A stretch of 64,000 nt of DNA, from positions 558,001 through 622,000 of the forward strand of contig NZ_AZUP01000001.1 in the NCBI RefSeq assembly GCF_000527135.1. The letters run 5' to 3'. A program made the position numbers and the translations under genes. This stretch comes from Methyloversatilis discipulorum (GTDB taxonomy: Bacteria > Pseudomonadota > Gammaproteobacteria > Burkholderiales > Rhodocyclaceae). Positions 28,679 to 37,298 of the stretch are shown here, in pieces. The notes beneath the pieces were generated by a model. That model made no database searches and was not told the origin of the DNA. It saw only the letters and a list, made by a program, of their open reading frames with translations. Each line of letters starts with the position of its first letter. The first letter of the stretch is position 1.

Positions 28679-29010
28679 CCGAAGGGCAGGGTGCGGTCGG
28701 CCCGGCGGCAAACAGCTTCACCTTGTCCGCCACGCTGATCGAACGCGACGCACTGAGACAGACCCCGGCCGGCGTGCCGATCCTGCGTGGATGCCTTGAG
28801 CACTTCTCGCAGCAGATCGAAAACGGTGCGCAACGCGAAGTACGGTTTGAAACCGATTTCGTGCTGCTGGGAGACCTGGCAAGGATGCTCGCTCAAGCCC
28901 CGCTCGGAACGTCGTTGATCGCAGAAGGATTCATGGCAGCCCGCAGTGCGAAAAGCAGACAGGGCGTCATGCACATAACTCGTATCGAATTCGTGACCTC
29001 GGGCAACTGA
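28675..29010 (+). CDS. priB: Primosomal replication protein N
   Basis: A 111-residue single-stranded DNA-binding OB-fold protein that helps PriA restart stalled replication forks. The start appears to be TTG at 28675, overlapping the rpsF stop as TTGA; no in-frame ATG exists before the conserved [12 protein letters not shown] region, and another TTG lies at 28723. The OB fold runs to the end (MHITRIEFV). The position between rpsF and rpsR is the standard location in Beta- and Gammaproteobacteria. Confidence 0.9.
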   Translation: MTEGQGAVGPAANSFTLSATLIERDALRQTPAGVPILRGCLEHFSQQIENGAQREVRFETDFVLLGDLARMLAQAPLGTSLIAEGFMAARSAKSRQGVMHITRIEFVTSGN

Positions 29011-29042
29011 GCCCGGCGTCGCAACAGTGGAAGGAAACCACC

Positions 29043-29315
29043 ATGGCTTTCAGACCGAAGAACGGCAAGAAGAAGGACGATCGCGGCTCGCGCAGCATGT
29101 TCAAGCGCCGCAAGTTCTGCCGCTTCAGCGCAGAGAAGATCGAAGAGATCGACTACAAGGACGTTGAAATCCTGAAGGACTTCATCTCCGAAAACGGCAA
29201 GATCATGCCGGCACGCCTGACCGGCACCCGTGCCGGCTACCAGCGTCAGCTGTCGACCGCCATCAAGCGCGCACGCTTCCTGGCGCTGATGCCTTACACC
29301 GACCTGCACCAGTAA
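29043..29315 (+). CDS. rpsR: 30S ribosomal protein S18
   Basis: A 90-residue basic protein binding 16S rRNA as a heterodimer with S6. The conserved [20 protein letters not shown] and [11 protein letters not shown] segments are present. A ribosome site (GGAAGGAAA) lies at the normal distance. It is co-transcribed with rpsF, priB and rplI. Confidence 0.97.
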   Translation: MAFRPKNGKKKDDRGSRSMFKRRKFCRFSAEKIEEIDYKDVEILKDFISENGKIMPARLTGTRAGYQRQLSTAIKRARFLALMPYTDLHQ

Positions 29316-29330
29316 TCGAGGGAGACGACC

Positions 29331-29780
29331 ATGCAAGTAATCCTGATGGACAAGGTCGCCAAGCTCGGCGATCTGGGCGATGTGGTGAAGGTGCGTGACG
29401 GTTACGCCCGCAACTTCCTGATCCCGACCGGCCGCGCCAAGCGCGTGACGCCGGAAAATCTGGCGGCTTTCGAAGCTCGCCGTGCCGAACTGGAAAAGGC
29501 CGCTGCCGAACGTCTGGCCGCTGCCAAGGCCGTCGCCGAGAAGCTGGAAGGCTTCATGGTGCAGATCACCCGCAAGGCCGGTGTCGATGGCCGCCTGTTC
29601 GGTTCCGTGTCGACGGCCGACATCGCTGAAGCGCTGGCCGCTCAGAACTTCGCGGTGGACAAGTCGATGGTGCGCATGCCGGACGGCCCGCTGAAGGCCG
29701 TTGGCGACGCCCAGTTCGAGATCGCGCTGCACTCGGACGTGATCGCCACCGTGACGGTGTCGGTGCTCGGCGAGCATTGA
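29331..29780 (+). CDS. rplI: 50S ribosomal protein L9
   Basis: A 149-residue protein with the N-terminal rRNA-binding domain ([13 protein letters not shown] to about 50, including GYARNFLIP), a long connecting helix and a C-terminal domain. It has the usual length and closes the operon at the terminator at 29805-29831. Confidence 0.97.
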   Translation: MQVILMDKVAKLGDLGDVVKVRDGYARNFLIPTGRAKRVTPENLAAFEARRAELEKAAAERLAAAKAVAEKLEGFMVQITRKAGVDGRLFGSVSTADIAEALAAQNFAVDKSMVRMPDGPLKAVGDAQFEIALHSDVIATVTVSVLGEH

Positions 29781-29804
29781 TCGTCGGCCTTCGGGCTGCG
29801 TCGG

Positions 29805-29831
29805 AAAGGCCACCTGCGGGTGGCCTTTTTC
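29805..29831 (+). terminator. Terminator of the ribosomal-protein operon
   Basis: AAAGGCCACC (29805-29814), loop TGCG, GGTGGCCTTT (29819-29828), then more Ts. A perfect 10-bp stem 24 bases after the rplI stop. Confidence 0.92.
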
Positions 29832-29856
29832 GTTGACGTCCGTCCTGACGAGCGTT

Positions 29857-29888
29857 TCATCCACAGCGAAGCCCACAGCTTTTCCACA
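29857..29888 (+). promoter_or_regulatory. Two DnaA-box-like 9-mers upstream of dnaB
   Basis: TCATCCACA (29857-29865) and TTTTCCACA (29880-29888) each differ from the TTATCCACA DnaA box at one position and face the same way, 23 bases apart. A partial GCCCACA (29871-29877) lies between them. They sit just upstream of the dnaB promoter, so DnaA control of helicase expression is possible. No AT-rich unwinding region is seen, so this does not look like an origin. Confidence 0.45.
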
Positions 29889-29898
29889 GCTTGTGCAG

Positions 29899-29927
29899 TT
29901 GTCGTGCAGACGCTGCGCGGCTAGATT
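29899..29927 (+). promoter_or_regulatory. Candidate dnaB promoter
   Basis: TTGTCG (29899-29904) and TAGATT (29922-29927) with a 17-base spacer, leading to a start about 35 bases before the dnaB ATG. Confidence 0.55.
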
Positions 29928-29969
29928 GCGGGATTGCCCCGGCAAGTTCTCCAGAATGAAAAAGACATC

Positions 29970-31385
29970 ATGAGCAGCGTGCGCAACGCACCCGGTCCGG
30001 ACGCCCAAGCCGCCCAGGCCGCGCAGGACAGACAGGTGGCGGCGCTGAAGCTGCCGCCTCATTCGATCGAGGCCGAGCAATCGCTGATCGGCGGCCTGCT
30101 GCTGGACAACAGCACTTGGGACCGCGTAGGCGACCAGGTCAGCGAATCCGATTTCTATCGCGACGACCATCGCCGCATCTTCCGCCACATCGCCAAGCTG
30201 ATCGAGCAGGGCAAGCCGGCCGACGTCGTGACCGTCTATGAATCGATCGAGAAGGGCGACGAGGCGCAGCAGACCGGCGGCCTTGCCTATCTGGGCGAGA
30301 TCGCCAACAACACGCCGTCAGCGGCGAACATACGACGCTATGCTGAAATCGTCCGCGAGCGCGCCATCCTGCGCAAGCTGGTCAGCGTCGGCGACGAGAT
30401 CGCAGCCAATGCGCTGACGCCGCGCGGACGCGATGCAAAGACGCTGCTCGACGAAGCCGAGTCGAAGATTTTCGAGATCGCCGAAGCGGGCGCTTCGGCC
30501 AGTACCGGATTCGTCGCCATCCAGCCCATCCTGGTGCAGGTGGTCAATCGCATCCAGGAGCTGTACGACCGCGACGATCCGTCGGAAGTCACCGGCGTGC
30601 CGACCGGCTACGTCGATCTGGACGACAAGACGGCTGGCCTGCAGCCCGGAGACATGATCATCGTGGCCGGCCGTCCGGCGATGGGCAAGACCACGTTCGC
30701 GCTCAATATCTGCGAACACGTCGCGGTCGAGCTCGGCTTGCCGGTCGCCATCTTCTCGCTCGAAATGCCGGGTACCCAGTTGGCCATGCGTTTCGTGTCC
30801 TCCGTTGCCAAGATCGATCAGGGGCGCCTGCGCACCGGCCGCCTGACCGACGACGACTGGGGCCGGCTGACCATGGCGCTGGGCAAGCTGCACGAGGCGC
30901 CGATCCATATCGACGAGACCGGCGGCATCAACCCGACCGACCTGCGCGCACGCGCACGCCGGCTGTATCGTCAGTGCGGCAAGCTCGGTCTGATCGTCAT
31001 CGACTACCTGCAGCTGATGTCCGGCACCCGCGACGGCGAGAACCGGACCGCAGAGATTTCGGAAATCTCGCGCGCGATCAAGTCGCTGGCGAAAGAGCTG
31101 CACGTGCCCATCATCGCGCTGTCGCAGCTGAACCGCGCGCTGGAGCAGCGTCCGAACAAGCGGCCGGTGATGAGTGACCTGCGCGAATCCGGCGCCATCG
31201 AACAGGACGCCGACATCATCATGTTCATCTATCGGGACGAGGTATACAACCCGGACACCCAGGACAAAGGGCTCGCCGAAATCATCATCGGCAAGCATCG
31301 TAACGGTCCGACCGGCACCGTGGTGCTCGGCTTCCAGGGCGAGCACACGAAGTTCGTCAACGCCGCACGGCCCGGTTCCTACTGA
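29970..31385 (+). CDS. dnaB: Replicative DNA helicase DnaB
   Basis: A 471-residue hexameric 5'-3' helicase of the replication fork. The N-terminal domain (about 25-125) begins at LPPHSIEAEQSLIGG. The RecA-like domain follows with Walker A GRPAMGKT at 234-241, Walker B LIVIDYLQLM and the later SQLNRALEQR and DADIIMFIYRDE motifs. The ATG at 29970 is preferred over an in-frame start 36 bases upstream because it matches the usual family N-terminus. No intein is present. Confidence 0.97.
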   Translation: MSSVRNAPGPDAQAAQAAQDRQVAALKLPPHSIEAEQSLIGGLLLDNSTWDRVGDQVSESDFYRDDHRRIFRHIAKLIEQGKPADVVTVYESIEKGDEAQQTGGLAYLGEIANNTPSAANIRRYAEIVRERAILRKLVSVGDEIAANALTPRGRDAKTLLDEAESKIFEIAEAGASASTGFVAIQPILVQVVNRIQELYDRDDPSEVTGVPTGYVDLDDKTAGLQPGDMIIVAGRPAMGKTTFALNICEHVAVELGLPVAIFSLEMPGTQLAMRFVSSVAKIDQGRLRTGRLTDDDWGRLTMALGKLHEAPIHIDETGGINPTDLRARARRLYRQCGKLGLIVIDYLQLMSGTRDGENRTAEISEISRAIKSLAKELHVPIIALSQLNRALEQRPNKRPVMSDLRESGAIEQDADIIMFIYRDEVYNPDTQDKGLAEIIIGKHRNGPTGTVVLGFQGEHTKFVNAARPGSY

Positions 31386-31393
31386 GGCAGCGC

Positions 31394-32488
31394 GTGACGG
31401 TCTGGCTGCGTCGCCTCGCCATCGTCATCGCCGTTCTGGCGGTGGTCGGTGTCGCCGCCTTCCAGTTCGCGTTGCACATGTTGCGCAGCCAGGTCGAGGC
31501 GGCGCTGGGGCCGCGCGGTGAGGTGGCAAGCATCGAGGTCGGGTTGGACGCGGTCGTGCTGCATGCAGTGCGCATCCGTGCGCAGCGTGACGGCGACGCG
31601 CCGTGGCCGGCTGAGGACGAACTGCGCGCGCAGCGTGTCGAGGTGGTGCCGCAACTGCGCGACCTGCTGTCGGCGCGCGTACGCATCGCGCGCATTACCG
31701 TCGAGGGCGCCTATCTGTCCATGCTGCGTACCCGCCAAGGTGGCTTGCGCGTGCTGCCCGCCCTGCTCGAAACGGGCTCGGCTGCCGACACGGATGGCAG
31801 CATGCCGCCGGTGCACGTCGCGCGAGTCGAACTGCGCGACGGCACGCTCGACTTCTTCGACGCCAGCGTGCGGCGCACGCCGCACCGGCTGGCGCTGACA
31901 GCGCTCAACGCGGACATCGGCCCGATCGACCTGCCGGCGCTCGACAGCACGACCACGCTGGTCATCGACGGGACCGTCAAGGGGCCACGACAGGACGGTC
32001 GGCTGGCGCTGAATGGCGAGGTCGTGCTGGCCACGCGCGACGCGAAGCTCGAGTTCTCGCTGCGCGGCGTCGATCTGGTCGCTTTCCAGCCCTATCTGAT
32101 CCAGGCCGCGGAAACCGGCGTCAAGCGCGGCACGATGGATCTGGACATCCGTCCAGTCGTTGCCGACAAGCACCTGACGGCGCCGGGCACGCTCACGCTG
32201 ACCGGCCTCGAACTGGCTTCCGGCAACACCTTCATGGGCATGCCGCGGGCGGCGGTGGTCGGGCTGATGAAGGACAGGAACGAGCGCATCAGCGTCGATT
32301 TCACGCTCGAAGGGCGCATCGACGATCCGAAATTCTCGCTGAACGAAGGCTTCGCGACGCGCGTCACCAGCGCCATGGCCGATTCGCTCGGCGTCAGTCT
32401 TGGCGGCCTGGTGCGCGGCGTCGGCAACGCCGGCAGTTCGGTGGTAAAGGGTGTGGGGGAGGCCGTCGGCAAGCTGTTCGGCGACTGA
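31394..32488 (+). CDS. AsmA/DUF748-like envelope protein
   Basis: A 364-residue protein with an N-terminal signal anchor (about 7-30) and a long beta-rich periplasmic region. Segments such as VHVARVELRDGTLDFFDASV and PGTLTLTGLEL resemble DUF748 and AsmA-like proteins, which are linked to outer-membrane lipid or protein homeostasis. The C-terminal 70 residues contain a Gly/Ser-rich stretch ending KLFGD, again typical of DUF748. The GTG start is nine bases after dnaB, so it may be read from the dnaB promoter. The specific function is not known. Confidence 0.72.
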   Translation: MTVWLRRLAIVIAVLAVVGVAAFQFALHMLRSQVEAALGPRGEVASIEVGLDAVVLHAVRIRAQRDGDAPWPAEDELRAQRVEVVPQLRDLLSARVRIARITVEGAYLSMLRTRQGGLRVLPALLETGSAADTDGSMPPVHVARVELRDGTLDFFDASVRRTPHRLALTALNADIGPIDLPALDSTTTLVIDGTVKGPRQDGRLALNGEVVLATRDAKLEFSLRGVDLVAFQPYLIQAAETGVKRGTMDLDIRPVVADKHLTAPGTLTLTGLELASGNTFMGMPRAAVVGLMKDRNERISVDFTLEGRIDDPKFSLNEGFATRVTSAMADSLGVSLGGLVRGVGNAGSSVVKGVGEAVGKLFGD

Positions 32489-32519
32489 TGTCCGATCCGC
32501 CGCACTCGCCGGGCGTGGG

Positions 32520-32981
32520 TCAACCCGCCTGTGTCCGCGCCTGTTCGGCGCCCTTGAGCTGTGCGCTCAGGCGCTGCAGTTCGGCCCGCATGCGCGCCAT
32601 CGCGTCCGGCGGCAGGCCGGACTGACGGGCGACTTCCGCGTGTACTTCCTCGGCTCGTTCCCGCAGCGCGTGGCCGGCCTCGGTCAGTCGTATCTCGAGT
32701 GCCCGTTCGTCCGTGCGGTTGCGCGCCCGGGTGAGATAGCCGTTCGCTTCAAGCCGCTTGAGCAGCGGTGTCAGCGTCGGCGAATCGAGATCCAGCCGCT
32801 CGGCCAGCGCCTTCAGCGTCAGCGCGTCTTCCTGCCACAGCACCAGCATCACCAGATACTGCGGATAGGTCAGCCCGAGCGCCTTCAGACCCGGCGTGTA
32901 ACAGCGCGTGATCGCGTGGGCGGCGGCGTACAGGGCGAAACACAGCTGCTGGTCCAGCAGCATCGGGTCGATGAAGGTCAT
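32520..32981 (-). CDS. ohrR: OhrR-type organic-hydroperoxide-sensing MarR regulator
   Basis: A 153-residue winged-helix protein. The N-terminal LLDQQLCFALYAA places Cys14 at the reactive position of OhrR (Cys15 in Bacillus subtilis). Tyr28 in CYTP and the Tyr residues in LTYPQY match the tyrosines that bond with the oxidised cysteine. The wing and recognition helix (LDSPTLTPLLKRLE) are clearly OhrR-like. No C-terminal cysteine exists, so it is the one-Cys class, although a second Cys sits at 27. GGAGG precedes the ATG at 32981. No ohr gene is adjacent; it follows phoH and prxQ genes on the same strand and may regulate that cluster. Confidence 0.85.
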   Translation of the reverse strand: MTFIDPMLLDQQLCFALYAAAHAITRCYTPGLKALGLTYPQYLVMLVLWQEDALTLKALAERLDLDSPTLTPLLKRLEANGYLTRARNRTDERALEIRLTEAGHALRERAEEVHAEVARQSGLPPDAMARMRAELQRLSAQLKGAEQARTQAG

Positions 32982-33001
32982 GGCGATGTCCTCCGTAGGT
33001 G

Positions 33002-34456
33002 TCAGAGTACTTCGGCAGCGTGGTCGGCCAGACGCGAACGTTCGCCGCGCTGCAAGGTGACGTGACCGCTGTGCGGCCAGCCCTTGAAGCGGTCGACGAC
33101 ATAGGTCAGGCCGGAACTGCCTTCGGTCAGGTAAGGGGTGTCGATCTGCGCGATGTTGCCCAGGCACACGACCTTGGTGCCAGGGCCGGCGCGCGTGATC
33201 AGCGTCTTCATCTGCTTGGGCGTCAGGTTCTGCGCTTCGTCGATGATGAGGAACTTGTTCAGGAAGGTGCGCCCCCGCATGAAGTTCAGCGACTTCACCT
33301 TGATGCGGCTGCGGATCAGATCCATCGTCGCGGCGCGCCCCCATTCGCCTGAGCCATTCGGATCGTCCGTCTTGTTCAGCACGTCCAGATTGTCTTCGAG
33401 TGCGCCCATCCACGGCGTCATCTTCTCTTCCTCGGTACCGGGCAGGAAGCCGATGTCCTCGCCGACGGGCACGGTCACCCGGGTCATGATGATTTCGCTG
33501 TAAAGCTTGGTTTCAAGAACCTGGGTGAGGCCCGCCGCCAGCGTCAGCAGCGTCTTGCCGGTGCCGGCCTGACCGAGCAGCGTGATGAAGTCGACCTCGG
33601 GGTTCATCAGCAGGTTCAGTGCGAAATTCTGTTCGCGGTTGCGCGCCAGGATGCCCCAGACCGAATTCTTGTGATGGCTGTAGTCAACCAGTGTTTCCAG
33701 CACCGCCGTCTTGCCGGCGCGCTCGCGCACCAGCGCGTGGAAGGGCTTGTCCTGCTTGGCGCCAGCTTCCTTGTAGACGAATTCGTTGATCAGCAGGTCC
33801 GGGCACAGCGGACCCTTGACCCGGTACATCGTGCGGCCGTTTTCCTTCCACGACTCGAGGTTGCCGCCGTGCTCGTCCCAGAACTTCTCCGGCAGCTCGC
33901 GCGTGCCGGTGTAGAGCATGTCGGTGTCTTCGAGCACCTTGTCGTTGAAGTAATCCTGCGCATGCAGCCCGAGCGCGCGGGCCTTGATGCGCATATTGAT
34001 GTCCTTCGACACCAGGATGACCTGACGACCCGGGTGACGCTCGGACAGGTGCATCACCACCGCGATGATCTGGTTGTCCGCCTTGGCGGTCGGCAGTGCG
34101 GTCGGCAGTACGCCGTTGATCGCTTCGGTCTGCAGCAGCAGATGACCGCTGGCGAGGTCGCTTGATGCCGCGGCCAGCGGGATGCCCTCGGCGATCTTGT
34201 CTTCGGCACCGCTGACGATCTCGTCGAGCAGGCGGCTCACCTGGCGCGCGTTGCGCGCCACTTCGGTCATGCCCTTCTTGTTGTTGTCCAGTTCTTCGAG
34301 CGTCATGATGGGCACGAAGATGTCGTGTTCCTCGAAGCGGAACAGCGACGTCGGGTCGTGCATCAGCACATTGGTGTCGAGAACGAAGAGCTTGGTGGCC
34401 GGGAGCGACTTGCGGGAACGGCGGGCAGGGGCTGCTGCGGGGCGTCGGGTGGCCAT
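33002..34456 (-). CDS. PhoH-like ATPase with N-terminal PIN domain
   Basis: A 484-residue two-domain protein: a PIN-type nuclease domain (about 22-160, starting LFVLDTNVLMHDP with the acidic residues D and later E/D of the active site) and a PhoH NTPase domain (about 255-470) with Walker A GQAGTGKT and Walker B LIIDEAQNL. PIN-PhoH proteins (PhoH2 type) have been reported to unwind and cleave RNA. It starts with an ATG 48 bases after the peroxiredoxin gene and ends 20 bases before the ohrR-like gene, so the three are probably one unit. Confidence 0.93.
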   Translation of the reverse strand: MATRRPAAAPARRSRKSLPATKLFVLDTNVLMHDPTSLFRFEEHDIFVPIMTLEELDNNKKGMTEVARNARQVSRLLDEIVSGAEDKIAEGIPLAAASSDLASGHLLLQTEAINGVLPTALPTAKADNQIIAVVMHLSERHPGRQVILVSKDINMRIKARALGLHAQDYFNDKVLEDTDMLYTGTRELPEKFWDEHGGNLESWKENGRTMYRVKGPLCPDLLINEFVYKEAGAKQDKPFHALVRERAGKTAVLETLVDYSHHKNSVWGILARNREQNFALNLLMNPEVDFITLLGQAGTGKTLLTLAAGLTQVLETKLYSEIIMTRVTVPVGEDIGFLPGTEEEKMTPWMGALEDNLDVLNKTDDPNGSGEWGRAATMDLIRSRIKVKSLNFMRGRTFLNKFLIIDEAQNLTPKQMKTLITRAGPGTKVVCLGNIAQIDTPYLTEGSSGLTYVVDRFKGWPHSGHVTLQRGERSRLADHAAEVL

Positions 34457-34504
34457 GTGATCCTGTGGGCGTGAAGTCTCGGGTGGTGTCGTGGGTGCGG
34501 CGTT

Positions 34505-34957
34505 TCAGAGCGAGCGGATGAAGGCGAGCACCTCTTCCGCGTGGCCCGGCACCTTCACGCCGCGCCACTCTCGCAGGATAAGGTTGTCCGGACCGATGAC
34601 GAAAGTGCTGCGTTCCACACCGCGCACCTGTTTTCCGTACATGTTCTTCATCTTCATCACGCCGAACAGCGTGCATGCCGTCTCGTCCGGGTCGGACAGC
34701 AGTTCGAAAGGCAGCTCGAGCTTGGCCTTGAAGTTCTGGTGCGACTTGATGCTGTCGCGCGAAATGCCGACCACGTCGGCGCCGAGCGCCTTGAGATCGG
34801 CGTAGCGGTCGCGGAAGTCCGCACTTTCAGTGGTGCAGCCCGGTGTGCTGTCCTTCGGATAGAAGTAGATCACCAGCGGCTTGCCGGCGGCGGACAGCAG
34901 GAAGTCGGCGCCGGAGGTGGAGGGCAGGGTGAAGTCGTCAGCCCGGATTTCGCTCAT
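34505..34957 (-). CDS. bcp: Peroxiredoxin, PrxQ/BCP type
   Basis: A 150-residue thiol peroxidase that reduces hydrogen peroxide and organic hydroperoxides. The peroxidatic Cys41 sits in YPKDSTPGCTTE. The resolving Cys of E. coli BCP (five residues later) is replaced by Ala46, so the enzyme would work as a 1-Cys type or use another partner. Cys95 matches the third E. coli cysteine. It lies in a leftward run with a PhoH-like ATPase and an OhrR-type sensor, consistent with an oxidative-stress role. Confidence 0.94.
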   Translation of the reverse strand: MSEIRADDFTLPSTSGADFLLSAAGKPLVIYFYPKDSTPGCTTESADFRDRYADLKALGADVVGISRDSIKSHQNFKAKLELPFELLSDPDETACTLFGVMKMKNMYGKQVRGVERSTFVIGPDNLILREWRGVKVPGHAEEVLAFIRSL

Positions 34958-34993
34958 CGTGTATCGGTCTCCAGTGCTTGCAGAAAGATGGGG

Positions 34994-35377
34994 TCAGGAT
35001 GTCGCGTCGGGCAGCAGCAGCGCGGCGGCCACCGCTCGCCCTTCGGCTACCAGGATGTTGTAGGTGCGGGCGGCGGCGAGGGTGTCCATCACCTCGACGC
35101 CGATGCCGGCCTCGATCATCGGCCGCAGCAGAGAGGGGTGCGGGAAGCGCTGGGTCGGGCCGGTGCCGAGCAGCAGGATCTGCACCGGCAGCGCGGCGAG
35201 TTCGGTGAAGTCTTCCGGCTTCAGGCGGTCGAGGTCGTCGGCGCCCCAGTCTTCGCGCAATTGCTCCGGCGCGATCAGGATGGTGCGCGTGACCCGGCGT
35301 TCGCCGATCTGCAGATAGCCGTCGCCGAAGCCGGTGACCAGCGGAATGGTGGGGCGGGGAGTCTGGTGCAGCTTCAC
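34994..35377 (-). CDS. Mth938-like (DUF498) domain protein
   Basis: About 127 residues of the Mth938/DUF498 fold, a family also found in a mitochondrial complex I assembly factor. The core has VTGFGDGYLQIG and a middle segment ending ILLLGTG. The GTG at 35377 (KLHQ follows) is chosen because relatives begin there; its ribosome site is poor, and a longer start upstream (near 35471) cannot be excluded. It is first in the leftward run that continues with prxQ, phoH and ohrR. Its molecular role is unknown. Confidence 0.72.
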   Translation of the reverse strand: MKLHQTPRPTIPLVTGFGDGYLQIGERRVTRTILIAPEQLREDWGADDLDRLKPEDFTELAALPVQILLLGTGPTQRFPHPSLLRPMIEAGIGVEVMDTLAAARTYNILVAEGRAVAAALLLPDATS

Positions 35378-35542
35378 GTCGCGTGGGGAGAAGTCCGGGG
35401 TGGTTCGCAACTGTATCGTCGTGGCCGCCAGAACGGTTTTGCCCTGCTTTCGGCGGTCGCTTACAATCATACCTTTTTCGCCTGCCGGCAATGTTGCCAG
35501 GGCAGCGGCAAGTGCGCGCGCGCCGCCGCATAGGTAATCCAC

Positions 35543-36814
35543 ATGTCCCGCCATACGCCCAAAGAGTCCTCCGAGTCCGCCATCGTGCATCCGCCGGTCA
35601 CCAAGTCGTCCAAGCTCGCCAACGTCTGTTACGACATCCGCGGCCCCGTCCTCGCCCGGGCCCGCCAGATGGAGGAGGACGGCCACCGCATCATCAAGCT
35701 CAACATCGGCAACCTCGCGCCTTTCGGCTTCGATGCGCCGGAAGAGATCGTGCAGGACGTGATCCGCAATCTGCCCGACGCCGCCGGCTACACCGACTCG
35801 CGCGGCCTGTTCGCGCCGCGCAAGGCCATCATGCAGTACTGCCAGGAGAAGAAGATTCCCGGCGTCGGCGTGGACGACATCTTCATCGGCAACGGCGCGT
35901 CCGAACTGATCGTGATGGCGATGCAGGGCCTGCTCAACACCGGTGACGAGGTGCTGGTGCCGGCGCCCGACTATCCGCTGTGGACCGCCGCAGTGACGCT
36001 GGCCGGCGGTACCGCCCGCCATTACATCTGCGACGAGGGCGCCGACTGGATGCCCGACCTCAACGACATCCGCTCGAAGATCACGTCGAGCACGCGCGCC
36101 ATCGTCATCATCAATCCGAACAATCCGACCGGCGCGCTTTACTCCGACGATCTGCTGCGCGACCTGGTGCAGATCGCGCGCGAGCACAAGCTCATCGTGT
36201 TCGCCGACGAGATCTACGACAAGACGCTGTACGACGGCGCGACCCACACCTCGATCGCCTCGCTGGCCGACGATCTGCTGTTCGTCACCTTCAATGGCCT
36301 GTCGAAGAACTACCGCGCCTGCGGCTACCGCGCGGGCTGGATGGTGGTGTCCGGCGACAAGCGCCACGCGCGCGATTACATCGACGGCCTGAACATGCTG
36401 GCGTCGATGCGCCTGTGTTCGAACGTGCCGGGCCAGTTCGCGATCCAGACCGCGCTCGGCGGCTACCAGAGCATCAACGACCTGATCAAGCCGGGCGGCC
36501 GTCTGGCGCGCCAGCGCGACGTGGCGTGGGAACTGCTGACCGACATACCGGGCGTGAGCTGCGTCAAGCCGCGCGCTTCGCTCTACCTCTTTCCGAAGCT
36601 CGATCCGAAGATCTACCCGATCGAGGACGACCAGCGCTTCATTCTCGAACTGCTGGAAGAACAGCGCGTGCTGCTGGTGCAGGGTACGGGCTTCAACTGG
36701 CCGCGCCCGGACCACTTCCGCGTTGTCTTCCTGCCGCACGAGGACGATCTGCGCGACGCCATCGGCCGCATCGCACGCTTCCTCGACGGCTACCGCAAGC
36801 GCCATGGCACCTGA
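35543..36814 (+). CDS. alaA: PLP-dependent aminotransferase, AlaA-like (alanine transaminase)
   Basis: A 423-residue fold-type I aminotransferase. The N-terminal region KSSKLANVCYDIRGPVL and GNLAPFGFDAP closely resemble E. coli AlaA (YfbQ), which makes alanine from pyruvate and glutamate. The PLP-lysine lies in FNGLSKNYRACGYRAGW. It is followed by a GNAT gene that overlaps by 11 bases, then by hom. Specificity for alanine is inferred from family resemblance. Confidence 0.88.
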   Translation: MSRHTPKESSESAIVHPPVTKSSKLANVCYDIRGPVLARARQMEEDGHRIIKLNIGNLAPFGFDAPEEIVQDVIRNLPDAAGYTDSRGLFAPRKAIMQYCQEKKIPGVGVDDIFIGNGASELIVMAMQGLLNTGDEVLVPAPDYPLWTAAVTLAGGTARHYICDEGADWMPDLNDIRSKITSSTRAIVIINPNNPTGALYSDDLLRDLVQIAREHKLIVFADEIYDKTLYDGATHTSIASLADDLLFVTFNGLSKNYRACGYRAGWMVVSGDKRHARDYIDGLNMLASMRLCSNVPGQFAIQTALGGYQSINDLIKPGGRLARQRDVAWELLTDIPGVSCVKPRASLYLFPKLDPKIYPIEDDQRFILELLEEQRVLLVQGTGFNWPRPDHFRVVFLPHEDDLRDAIGRIARFLDGYRKRHGT

Positions 36815-37262
36815 GTCGCCGGCGCTGGACGTGGTGCGCGTGGCAGCCGCCCGCGCGGTTACGGAACCGGGCTGGCTCGCCCGGGCCGAAACCGTGCATC
36901 GTGCGCTGCGGCCGGATCTGCCGGCCGACTATGCCGGCACGATGCGGGGCATCGTGGCCGACGGTGGCGAGATCGCGGTCGCCGTCGCCGACGGTGAGGT
37001 CGTCGGTGTCACGGTCTTCCGCAGCTATCGCAACACGTCCTGCGGTGTGTTCTTCTACGTCGATGATCTGGTGACCGATCCGGCGGCGCGCTCGCGCGGG
37101 GTCGGCAAGCGGCTGCTCGACTGGCTGGCGGCCGAGGCGAAGTCGCGCGGCGCGACCCGGCTGCGGCTGGATTCCGGCACCCATCGCGTCGATGCGCACC
37201 GCTTCTACCATCGCGAAGGCATGCACATCGCCTGTTTTCATTTTTCGCGTGACCTGGCCTGA
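36804..37262 (+). CDS. GNAT-family acetyltransferase
   Basis: A 152-residue predicted N-acetyltransferase. The acetyl-CoA site motif RSRGVGKRLL is preceded by the beta strand VDDLVTDP, and a C-terminal strand carries FYHREGM. The substrate is unknown. Its ATG lies inside the end of alaA, implying coupling, and the unit continues 36 bases later with hom. Confidence 0.88.
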   Translation: MAPESPALDVVRVAAARAVTEPGWLARAETVHRALRPDLPADYAGTMRGIVADGGEIAVAVADGEVVGVTVFRSYRNTSCGVFFYVDDLVTDPAARSRGVGKRLLDWLAAEAKSRGATRLRLDSGTHRVDAHRFYHREGMHIACFHFSRDLA

Positions 37263-37298
37263 CCGGTCCGCGGCACCCATTACAAGACGAGGGACAGC

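Noticed and set aside
29840..29970. Replication origin at the DnaA-like boxes
   Set aside because: Only two imperfect boxes and no AT-rich unwinding region; dnaA, dnaN and gyrB are not nearby.
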